Part shown: piece by piece, positions 5,597-11,372 of the stretch | Layout of the letters: each line of letters opens with the position of its first letter | Position numbering within the stretch: position 1 is the stretch's first letter | Source: Endozoicomonadaceae bacterium | Lineage (GTDB): Bacteria; Pseudomonadota; Gammaproteobacteria; Pseudomonadales; Endozoicomonadaceae | Assembly (NCBI GenBank): GCA_023146365.1 | Contig: JAGLCE010000158.1 | Coordinates: forward strand, 1 to 11,372 | Direction of reading: 5' to 3' | DNA: 11,372 nt | The notes under the pieces: generated by a model | The model's input: the letters and a program-made list of their open reading frames with translations, nothing else | Told to the model about the DNA's origin: nothing | The model's database searches: none | Made by a program: the position numbers and the translations under genes

Positions 5597-6643
5597 ATGG
5601 CAATCAAGCCCCTGTGCTGTATAGAACTGGCCCATGAACAGGCCCTGCTGAACAACTTGGTTTGCGGTCAGCCGCCCTCCTTATATTCACAGCTAGCGTC
5701 TAAAGAGTGCTGGATTACGCTGAGCCCCCTGCTCTTAAGTCGCAAATATAACCTGAAACTTACTTTCTCCATTGACAGCATGAACACCGTTATTTATGCC
5801 AACAGTACAATGTTCGGTGATGTGGAATTGGGCAAAAGCTTACTAGGTGACATCGCCGAAAAGCTACCGGAAGAATTGCTGCTTGGTACGATTGCCATGA
5901 TCACGGATCAATTGCTGGCAGACTTACGCTCCCTGCTACAGACCGACATTCAGTTGACCCATGCCTGCCGTTTCAACTCATCGGAAGAGCTACCAAGTGG
6001 CGTCGAGTTGATAATCAGCACTGAAAATCAGAACGTCAGCGCTCTGATGTCGATCAACAACCAGACAAAGCAATGGCTCTCTACGCTCAATGAAATGGCT
6101 GAGGGTTATCTCCCTGACTCACTTAACTGCCCACTATCCTTGGAAGTCGGATACTCCGTGATATCTAGTTTACAGCTTCGTCAACTAGCTACCGGCGATG
6201 TACTACTATTTGACCACTGTTATTACCTAGATAAAACACACCTTTTTGTACGAATCTCGCCTAATAATGGGTTTCTCGGTCGTATCGATCAAACCCAAAT
6301 CATTCTAGAAGATACCGTGGAGAATCACATGAGTGATGAGTTCGATGAGAACGATGAGTTCGATGAGAATAACGCCCCCGAAGAAGATGATCAGGAGCTC
6401 CATGAAGGCCAGACAGCCAACGAGCGAGATATCGATCATATCCCAGTGCGCTTGATATTTGATGTCGGCCATCAGGAACTAACGCTTGGCGAGGCGAGAC
6501 AGCTTCAGCCAGGCTTCACCTTTACATTGAATCGGGATATGTCCAGCCCTGTGACAGTGAAAGCTAACGGAAAACCATTCGCAGAATGCGAACTGGTTCA
6601 AATCAACAACCAACTGGGCGCGCGGATCGTTCGAATGCTGTAA
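5597..6643 (+). CDS. sctQ: T3SS C-ring/sorting platform protein SctQ
   Basis: This encodes 348 residues. The C-terminal 70 or so are a clear SpoA domain: DIDHIPVRLIFDVGHQELTL, the Leu-Gln-Pro-Gly turn, and an ending of the type GARIVRML. An earlier SpoA-like segment spans about residues 175-242 (LSLEVGYSVISS, LRQLATGDVLLFD). Between them lies a very acidic linker (about 245-278) containing a duplicated DEFDEN unit. SctQ builds the cytosolic sorting-platform pods that receive chaperone-substrate complexes and hold SctL/SctN. The ATG at 5597 lies 15 nt after sctP, with only a weak ribosome site. An in-frame ATG at 6329 with a good ribosome site probably makes the separate C-terminal fragment (see its own entry). 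Confidence 0.93.
   Translation: MAIKPLCCIELAHEQALLNNLVCGQPPSLYSQLASKECWITLSPLLLSRKYNLKLTFSIDSMNTVIYANSTMFGDVELGKSLLGDIAEKLPEELLLGTIAMITDQLLADLRSLLQTDIQLTHACRFNSSEELPSGVELIISTENQNVSALMSINNQTKQWLSTLNEMAEGYLPDSLNCPLSLEVGYSVISSLQLRQLATGDVLLFDHCYYLDKTHLFVRISPNNGFLGRIDQTQIILEDTVENHMSDEFDENDEFDENNAPEEDDQELHEGQTANERDIDHIPVRLIFDVGHQELTLGEARQLQPGFTFTLNRDMSSPVTVKANGKPFAECELVQINNQLGARIVRML
6319..6643 (+). promoter_or_regulatory. Internal translation start for a SctQ C-terminal fragment
   Basis: Within sctQ, GGAG at 6319-6322 precedes an in-frame ATG at 6329 by 6 nt, a better ribosome site than that of full-length sctQ. It would yield a 104-residue product made of the acidic linker plus the second SpoA domain. 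YscQ, SsaQ and SpaO/Spa33 are known to make such internally initiated fragments, which assemble with full-length SctQ. Production here is inferred, not shown. Confidence 0.65.
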
Positions 6644-6669
6644 TGAGCGGCCACCGGAGACTCGCACGC

Positions 6670-7320
6670 ATGGATTTAGATCTCACAACTCCGTTTTACC
6701 TTATTTTTCCACTAGCGATGATGTCGCTAGTGCCCTTTGTCTCCATTTTGGGTACATCATTCTTGAAGCTGGTGGTCGTTTTTGGCATATTGCGAAATGC
6801 AACTGGCCTACAGCAGATCCCCCCCAATATGGCGTTGAATGCCCTGTCTATCATCCTAACAATTTACATCATGGCGCCAGTTGGCATGGATATTTATGAG
6901 ATTATCAAGGATCGGGAGGTCAGCCTTAAAGACGATAGCTGGCGCGAGACAATTGAGGATGCTATTGAGCCCTACCGTAATTTTCTAACCAAGAACACCA
7001 ACGAGCGGGAACGAGTCTTTTTCATCAAAAGCGCCAAGGCGCTCTGGCCACCTGATTATCATGATGAGATTTCCACTAACAGTCTTATGGTACTAGTGCC
7101 TGCCTTTGCCATCAGCGAGTTGACTAAAGCATTTCAGATCGGTTTTCTGTTGTACCTACCGTTTATCGTAATTGATCTGATTGTTTCCAATATTCTTCTG
7201 GCGATGGGTATGATGATGGTATCCCCCATGACCATTTCACTGCCGTTCAAGCTACTGTTGTTTGTCATGCTAGATGGTTGGACCAAGCTGATTCACGGTT
7301 TAGTAATGGGTTACGCCTAA
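6670..7320 (+). CDS. sctR: T3SS export apparatus protein SctR
   Basis: This encodes 216 residues of the FliP/YscR family, which forms the core of the SctR5S4T1 export gate in the inner membrane. Hallmarks are TSFLKLVVVFGILRNATG followed by LQQIPPNMALN near residues 30-60, and the pair of helices containing LPFIVIDLIVSNILLAMGMM and VSPMTISLPFKLLLF near the end. Two hydrophobic stretches lie at each end, with a periplasmic middle (about residues 80-130). I chose ATG 6670 because GGAG lies 10 nt upstream and the length matches the family. An in-frame ATG at 6643, overlapping the sctQ stop, would add nine basic residues and cannot be excluded. The C-terminus (LLLFVMLDGWTKLIHGLV) is closer to YscR than to SpaP. 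Confidence 0.96.
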   Translation: MDLDLTTPFYLIFPLAMMSLVPFVSILGTSFLKLVVVFGILRNATGLQQIPPNMALNALSIILTIYIMAPVGMDIYEIIKDREVSLKDDSWRETIEDAIEPYRNFLTKNTNERERVFFIKSAKALWPPDYHDEISTNSLMVLVPAFAISELTKAFQIGFLLYLPFIVIDLIVSNILLAMGMMMVSPMTISLPFKLLLFVMLDGWTKLIHGLVMGYA

Positions 7321-7340
7321 TCCGGCATAGGAACAATGCT

Positions 7341-7607
7341 ATGGTCAATGCAAACATTCTCAACCTTACTTCTGAAGCTCTGATGCTGATTCTAGTTCTG
7401 TCCATGCCGCCTATTATCGCCGCTGCTGGCATTGGTCTGCTCATTAGCTTGATGCAAGCGCTGACACAGATTCAGGAACAGACTCTTCCCTTCGCCTTTA
7501 AACTGGTCTGCGTGGTGATCAGTATTTTCCTGACATCACGCTGGATAGGGATTGAAATATTTAACTTTGCCACAGCTGTCATGAACCAGATTCCCGGAAT
7601 ACGCTGA
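7341..7607 (+). CDS. sctS: T3SS export apparatus protein SctS
   Basis: This encodes 88 residues of the FliQ/YscS family, two membrane helices (about residues 12-38 and 52-75) joined by the conserved turn ALTQIQEQTLPFAFKL. Four copies pack with SctR and SctT in the export gate. The wording LVLSMPP, SLMQALTQIQEQTL and a C-terminal IPGIR strongly recalls YscS rather than SpaQ. The ATG at 7341 has AGGA 8 nt upstream; the same frame is open further left but overlaps sctR without a start signal. The gap to sctR is 20 nt. The stop TGA shares its last base with the sctT ATG. Confidence 0.96.
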   Translation: MVNANILNLTSEALMLILVLSMPPIIAAAGIGLLISLMQALTQIQEQTLPFAFKLVCVVISIFLTSRWIGIEIFNFATAVMNQIPGIR

Positions 7608-8401
7608 TGCCACTGGATTTGATCGATACCATCAAGGAATACTTTTTTCTCTATTCCATGACAATGATTCGGATGACGGCGATGTTCACGGTTATTCCCA
7701 TGCTGAACGCCAAATCTCTCGGCAGTGCCATGATCCGCAACGGCGTGGTCGGCGGTCTGGCTATTTTTCTCTTACCAGTGGTGTCACAACATCAGCCGGA
7801 TCTTTCACCCGGCATGTGGGTTCTGCTGGCGCTGATCTTTAAAGAGGCATTGATCGGCATGCTGATCGGTTTTGTCTCTACGGTTCCGTTCTGGGCCATA
7901 GAAGCTACCGGTTTTTTCATTGATAACCAGCGTGGTGCCTCCATGGCCAGCAGCCAAAATGCTATGACCGGCTCTGAGTCATCGCCTATGGGTATATTGT
8001 TCGCTCAAACTTTTTTTACCCTCTATCTGATCAGTGGCGTCTTTTTAATTCTTTTGCAAAATGTTTTCCACAGTTATGAAGTTTGGCCGCTATTCAGTTT
8101 TTATCCAGTATTGAACCAGTCGGCAATCCGTTTTTTCCTCGGACAATTTGACCAAATCATCACACTCGCGATCTGGCTGGCAGCCCCAATCTCTATTAGC
8201 ATGTTCATTGCGGAATTCGGAATTGCTCTAATTAGCCGTTCAGCACCCCAGCTCAACGTATTTATTCTGGCTATGCCGATCAAGAGTGCCGTGGCGCTAG
8301 CACTACTGGTGGTCTGCATTACAACCATCATGACACTCGGCATTGGGCAAGCAGAAAACATCCCCTTACTCTTCAGACAACTTGGAGCTCTATTGGTATG
8401 A
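7607..8401 (+). CDS. sctT: T3SS export apparatus protein SctT
   Basis: This encodes 264 residues of the FliR/YscT family, the single-copy member of the export gate. It has about six hydrophobic segments. Family landmarks are an N-terminal RMTAMFTVIPMLNAKSLG, KEALIGMLIGFVSTVPFWAIEA near residues 85-107, FIDNQRGASMASSQN shortly after, and ISRSAPQLNVFILAMPIK near residue 210. These cover the conserved plug and the segments that contact SctR. The start overlaps the sctS stop (TGATG) and the stop overlaps the sctU start (ATGA), so the three genes are translationally coupled. The gene looks complete and undamaged. Confidence 0.96.
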   Translation: MPLDLIDTIKEYFFLYSMTMIRMTAMFTVIPMLNAKSLGSAMIRNGVVGGLAIFLLPVVSQHQPDLSPGMWVLLALIFKEALIGMLIGFVSTVPFWAIEATGFFIDNQRGASMASSQNAMTGSESSPMGILFAQTFFTLYLISGVFLILLQNVFHSYEVWPLFSFYPVLNQSAIRFFLGQFDQIITLAIWLAAPISISMFIAEFGIALISRSAPQLNVFILAMPIKSAVALALLVVCITTIMTLGIGQAENIPLLFRQLGALLV

Positions 8402-9468
8402 GTGGTAGCAGCGGAGAAAAGACAGAAGACCCCACCCCAAAAAAACTCCGCGATGCCCGAAAAAAAGGCCAAGTGGCCAAAAGCAAGGAGGTCTCCTCCA
8501 CCGCCGGCCTTCTGGCCGTGGTTATCCTTATATGGGCAATGAGCGACAGGTTTCTGATGCTGTTTCAGGAAATTCTGCTACTCCCCGCAGAGTTTTACCA
8601 CTTGGATTTCCATGAGGCCTTTCGACTGACCATTGAAGGATTGCTCTCTAGAATGATGCAAATTATTATACCATTGGTTGTGGTTGCCGCTTTTACTGCA
8701 ATTATGGGGAATGTCGTACAGTTTGGCTTCCTGATTGCCTTTGAGTCTCTCAAACCGGATATCAAGAAAATTAGTCCGATAGCAGGCGCCAAGAAAATTT
8801 TTGCCATTAAAAACCTCGTTGAACTGTTTAAATCCATCATCAAGATCGTTTTTCTATCTCTCGTCGTTTATCACGTGATTAAAAGCAGCCTGCCAGACTT
8901 GGTCAATCTGCCTTGGTGCGGTTCATTCTGCATATATCCGCTACTCGCTGCGCTAATGAAAAAGCTGTTGTTATTTGCCTTGGTCGCCTTCCTCGTCATT
9001 TCTATTGCCGACTTTATGTTTGAAAAATGGAATTTCAACAAAGACCAGAAAATGACCAAAGATGAAGTAAAGAGAGAACACAAAGAGAGTGACGGTAATC
9101 CAGAAATCAAACAAAAGCGAAAAGAGATTCACCACGAGATCCTCAATTCCGATGGAGCTGTAAAGAAATCAGATGTTGTTATCAAAAACCCGACTCATAT
9201 CGCCGTCGGGCTTTATTATGACAGGGAAAAAACCCCGTTGCCGATGGTCACATCCGTAGGCAAACGTGAACAGGCCAAATTTATTCTTAAGATCGCTGAG
9301 GAAAACGGTATTCCGGTCATGGAGAATGTGCCACTGGCGCGTGCCCTATTCAGCCAAACCGAACCCGGTGTTTTTATCCCATCAGAATTAATAGCGCCTG
9401 TCGCTGAAGTCTTTCGCTGGGTTCAACAGCTGAAACAACAAGAGCAAGGTGATCATGGCAACGACTGA
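8398..9468 (+). CDS. sctU: T3SS autoprotease and switch protein SctU
   Basis: This encodes 356 residues of the FlhB/YscU family. The N-terminus GEKTEDPTPKKLRDARKKGQ is the family opening. Four membrane segments follow within about residues 30-205, then a charged linker (KWNFNKDQKMTKDEVKREHK) and a cytosolic domain. The cleavage motif Asn264-Pro265-Thr266-His267 is present, so the protein should cut itself between Asn and Pro. That cut is needed for the switch from early to late substrates with SctP. GGAG lies 10 nt before ATG, and the start overlaps the sctT stop by four bases. The usual ending (VPLARALF, then VAEVFRWVQQL) is intact, so the gene is full-length. It is the last T3SS gene seen here. 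Confidence 0.97.
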   Translation: MSGSSGEKTEDPTPKKLRDARKKGQVAKSKEVSSTAGLLAVVILIWAMSDRFLMLFQEILLLPAEFYHLDFHEAFRLTIEGLLSRMMQIIIPLVVVAAFTAIMGNVVQFGFLIAFESLKPDIKKISPIAGAKKIFAIKNLVELFKSIIKIVFLSLVVYHVIKSSLPDLVNLPWCGSFCIYPLLAALMKKLLLFALVAFLVISIADFMFEKWNFNKDQKMTKDEVKREHKESDGNPEIKQKRKEIHHEILNSDGAVKKSDVVIKNPTHIAVGLYYDREKTPLPMVTSVGKREQAKFILKIAEENGIPVMENVPLARALFSQTEPGVFIPSELIAPVAEVFRWVQQLKQQEQGDHGND

Positions 9469-9526
9469 CACCACTATCCATCTACAAATATGGGTCCAAA
9501 ACCCACGTCCAACAATAATGCAATAA
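9455..9526 (+). other. 23-codon reading frame at the sctU stop, possible truncated next gene
   Basis: An ATG at 9455, preceded by the ribosome-site-like AAGGTGAT, overlaps the last 14 bases of sctU in another frame and runs for 23 codons (MATTDTTIHLQIWVQNPR...) to a TAA. This arrangement is typical of a coupled next gene in a T3SS operon. From about 9474, however, the DNA is the antisense of the Yip1-family pseudogene. It could be the remnant of a lost gene start or chance. I do not recognise the peptide. Confidence 0.25.
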
Positions 9527-9786
9527 TCACTTTAATGGATACCAGCACCACCATTCCCGCACAAACAATGGCGCACGCAAACAGGAAGCCCCACCCCAAC
9601 GGAATATGCATTACATGGGGAATACCGATAAACAGCAGGTAAACCGCATAGCTGACGCCCAGAAGAATACCGAAACAACTCAGGGATATAGAGGGAAAAC
9701 AACGCCAGAAATCCTGTGAGATAAAGCGGTGTCGCAGTATAAGCGGCAAACATCACGCATCGCTGTTATACACCGATACCGCATTA
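9474..9786 (-). pseudogene. Yip1-family membrane protein, truncated and frameshifted
   Basis: On the minus strand one frame reads QRCVMFAAYTATPLYLTGFL and on to IPELF. After a one-base shift near 9658-9682 a second frame reads GILLGVSYAVYLLFIGIPHV and continues through WGFLFACAIVCAGMVVLV to a normal-looking end, GFGPIFVDG then TAG. The AAYTATPL segment, the YAVYLL.IG.P turn and the following hydrophobic helices are typical of the C-terminal half of bacterial Yip1-family inner-membrane proteins of about 200 residues. Upstream, TAA stops at 9766-9768 and 9784-9786 interrupt the frame, and I find no convincing N-terminal half. The function of the family in bacteria is not established. The gene converges on sctU, with only 5 bases between the two stops. 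Confidence 0.8.
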
Positions 9787-9906
9787 TTCTGACGACAGAC
9801 ACAATAGATTTCAATGAAACAGAGACTATTTTGAAAGTTATCGATTGTCTTTTAGCGCTAGCAGAAAGAATTCGCACTATTTTTGAGGAAGGTTATTGAC
9901 ATAATT

Positions 9907-9949
9907 AACACATTAAAAGGGAGCGAATGCCCCCTTTTAATGTGTTTTT
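9907..9949. terminator. Strong bidirectional intrinsic terminator
   Basis: AACACATTAAAAGGG (9907-9921) pairs perfectly with CCCTTTTAATGTGTT (9932-9946), a 15-bp stem, and an inner GC/GC pair closes a GAAT loop. On the plus strand it ends in TTTTT, so it can stop read-through from the T3SS operon. On the minus strand the tail is less T-rich, but the hairpin lies 24 bp past the stop of the exported-protein gene and probably ends that transcript as well. Confidence 0.85.
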
Positions 9950-9972
9950 ACCAGATTTATTTAGCTACAATA

Positions 9973-10917
9973 TCACTCTTCTGTCTGTACAGGTCCTTTA
10001 AATCGAATCATCTCTCCATTACGATTACGTACCAGCGCTGTAGAGAAATCAACTGAATCACTATAACCGACTACCCATCGATGACCCGTCAGTCCTGCAT
10101 CGGCATGAATAGCGCCCATTTTTGAATAAACCGCTTTACCGTAAGGAATTTTGAAACCAGTTAAGTGATAAATAGTCTCACCTTTCTCATTAGTACCGGC
10201 ATCTTTAGCCAGCAAATAAAAACCATCTGCATCCTCTGACATAGGCTGATGCCAATGCGGACGGTCATAATGGTATTCAAGATAAAATCCTTTTCCTGCT
10301 TCCGTCATCAGATAGTTATCCACATAATATTTTCCAAGCTCCATTGCCCAGATTGGATAGCTTTGATTAGGAAAAACAACATTACTGCCAGGAGTAATTA
10401 ATGTTGCGCCATAATACATAAGATCTGAATCATTAGCTTCCACAACCGGTATTGAAATAACGGTCTTATCACTGTTAACAGAAAGAATCACATTATCACC
10501 GAGAATATTCTCACTCCCAGAAATATCAATGGTATCTTTTAACCAGTTTGCGGTTATTTCGATATGTTTTGGAACAACAGCATTTTTTTGAATCCCGTGC
10601 ACCTTATGTTCCAAATTTATCGAATCTTCTGTACAATCTGTTTCTGTTAATCCAGATAGTGGAGAAACTAGATAACACGAAGAATTCTTAACATTCTGAT
10701 GCAGTCCTAATGCTGTCATATTTGAATCAGGCTTACTACCCTGACGGTCGACCATCATGCCATCAACCCATTCAGCGTTAGCCTTTAACTCTGTAGCCAC
10801 AACAGAACGGTCTGTTTCATAAGAAAATCCATCAAACCTCGATTCTGGAGCACTAGCGATTGAAAAACCGCATACCGATATAGATAAAGCCAATAACGAC
10901 ATTTTTATTAATTTCAT
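9973..10917 (-). CDS. Predicted exported protein with cupin-like histidine motifs
   Basis: This encodes 314 residues. MKLIKMSLLALSISVCGFSIASA is a classic Sec signal peptide, probably cleaved after residue 23, so the protein should be periplasmic or secreted. The mature part is rich in Asp, Ser and Asn, with a cysteine pair (Cys81, Cys95) that could form a disulfide. In the C-terminal third, HYDRPHWHQPMSED (His216, His221, His223, Glu228), then IPYGKAVYSKMGAIH (Gly260, His271), recalls the two cupin metal-binding motifs, as do the beta-strand-like surroundings. That is inference; I do not recognise the family. AAGGA lies 8 nt before ATG. The gene is intact, low in GC compared with the T3SS genes, and read away from the array-rich end. 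A link with the T3SS is unproven. Confidence 0.7.
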   Translation of the reverse strand: MKLIKMSLLALSISVCGFSIASAPESRFDGFSYETDRSVVATELKANAEWVDGMMVDRQGSKPDSNMTALGLHQNVKNSSCYLVSPLSGLTETDCTEDSINLEHKVHGIQKNAVVPKHIEITANWLKDTIDISGSENILGDNVILSVNSDKTVISIPVVEANDSDLMYYGATLITPGSNVVFPNQSYPIWAMELGKYYVDNYLMTEAGKGFYLEYHYDRPHWHQPMSEDADGFYLLAKDAGTNEKGETIYHLTGFKIPYGKAVYSKMGAIHADAGLTGHRWVVGYSDSVDFSTALVRNRNGEMIRFKGPVQTEE

Positions 10918-10957
10918 ATTGCAATTCCTTTTGATTAGTGTAAATTTATTAAAGCCT

Positions 10958-10985
10958 TATATATAATGAGAGTAGCCAAAATCAA
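10958..10985 (-). promoter_or_regulatory. Candidate promoter of the exported-protein gene
   Basis: On the minus strand, TTGATT (10980-10985) and TATATA (10958-10963) are 16 bp apart; an 18-bp alternative uses TATAAG. A start near 10951 would give a leader of about 33 nt ending in the AAGGA ribosome site. The whole area is AT-rich, so chance matches are easy. Confidence 0.5.
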
Positions 10986-10995
10986 AATAATTCAT

Positions 10996-11014
10996 TAAAT
11001 AAATAAATAAATAA
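10996..11014. repeat. (TAAA)4 microsatellite
   Basis: Four exact TAAA units followed by TAA lie just upstream of the -35 box of the exported-protein gene. A length change here could alter promoter strength, but the tract is short and may simply reflect AT-rich sequence. Confidence 0.75.
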
Positions 11015-11076
11015 TCAAAAACAATATAACTACAACCAGATAATTCAATAAGGACGTAGGTTACGACTAGCTATTT

Positions 11077-11222
11077 ATAAAGCTTATTATAAAACTTATT
11101 ATAAAGCTTATTATAAAGCTTAATTATAAAGCTTAATTATAAAGCTTAATTATAAAGCTTAATTATAAAGCTTAATTATAAAGCTTAATTATAAAGCTTA
11201 ATTATAAAGCTTAATTATAAAG
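11077..11222. repeat. 12/13-bp tandem array, eleven copies plus a partial
   Basis: The core ATAAAGCTT recurs at 11077, 11089, 11101 and 11113, with the spacer ATT (12-bp period). It then recurs at 11126, 11139, 11152, 11165, 11178, 11191 and 11204, with the spacer AATT (13-bp period), and a partial unit begins at 11217. One copy (11089) reads ATAAAACTT. All other copies carry the palindrome AAGCTT. The 13-bp copies are identical to one another, which suggests recent expansion by slippage or unequal exchange. No product is encoded. Confidence 0.95.
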
Positions 11223-11294
11223 TAAATAGTATAAACAGCCTTTCATTCAACAGCAGTAAATAATCAATATGAACTGCTTCATCAGTTAGTAGTA

Positions 11295-11345
<51 letters not shown>

Positions 11346-11372
11346 AGAAACTATTTAAAATGAGATAACGAA

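Noticed and set aside
11077..11222. CRISPR array
   Set aside because: The units are 12-13 bp with constant 3-4 bp spacers; there are no unique spacers and no cas genes.

Overview
The window looks like part of a host-associated gammaproteobacterial chromosome. The evidence is a block of type III secretion (T3SS) genes set among small gammaproteobacterial housekeeping-type genes (DUF3301, DUF2788, an EF-P-like efpL/yeiP, a Yip1-family membrane protein). Two of these neighbours are decayed pseudogenes, a tRNA relic is present, and several simple-sequence arrays lie at the two ends. This mix suggests a symbiont or intracellular pathogen undergoing gene loss. An oceanospirillal (Endozoicomonas-like) lineage would fit, but that assignment is only an inference.

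Left part (1-2122). A 9-bp tandem array lies at the left edge. It is followed by three tRNA-Arg units on the minus strand, spaced exactly 127 bp apart: a sound tRNA-Arg(ACG), a second copy with a weakened anticodon stem, and a decayed relic. All three lie downstream of one strong sigma70-type promoter. Next come an intact DUF3301 membrane-anchored protein gene, an efpL (yeiP) pseudogene broken by several frameshifts, about 370 bp without a recognisable gene, and an intact DUF2788 small membrane protein gene.

Centre (2196-9468). A plus-strand T3SS operon encodes a CesT-type class I chaperone followed by sctN, sctO, sctP, sctQ, sctR, sctS, sctT and sctU. Gene boundaries are tight, with 1-4 nt overlaps at N/O, S/T and T/U. 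The exception is a 162-nt gap after the chaperone that contains a terminator-like hairpin. Together these encode the ATPase and its stalk, the needle-length and substrate-switch regulator, the C-ring (probably with an internally initiated C-terminal fragment), and the R-S-T-U part of the export apparatus. sctV, the secretin, the inner rings, the needle, the translocon and the effectors are not here, so the system must be completed elsewhere if it works. SctR and SctS resemble the Ysc family, whereas a chaperone gene just upstream of sctN recalls the Spa/Inv layout.

Right part (9469-11372). A minus-strand Yip1-family pseudogene ends 5 nt from the sctU stop. Beyond it are a perfect 15-bp-stem terminator, an intact minus-strand gene for an exported protein with cupin-like histidine motifs, and an AT-rich end. 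That end carries a promoter, a TAAA microsatellite, a 12/13-bp array containing AAGCTT, and a (TAG)16 tract.
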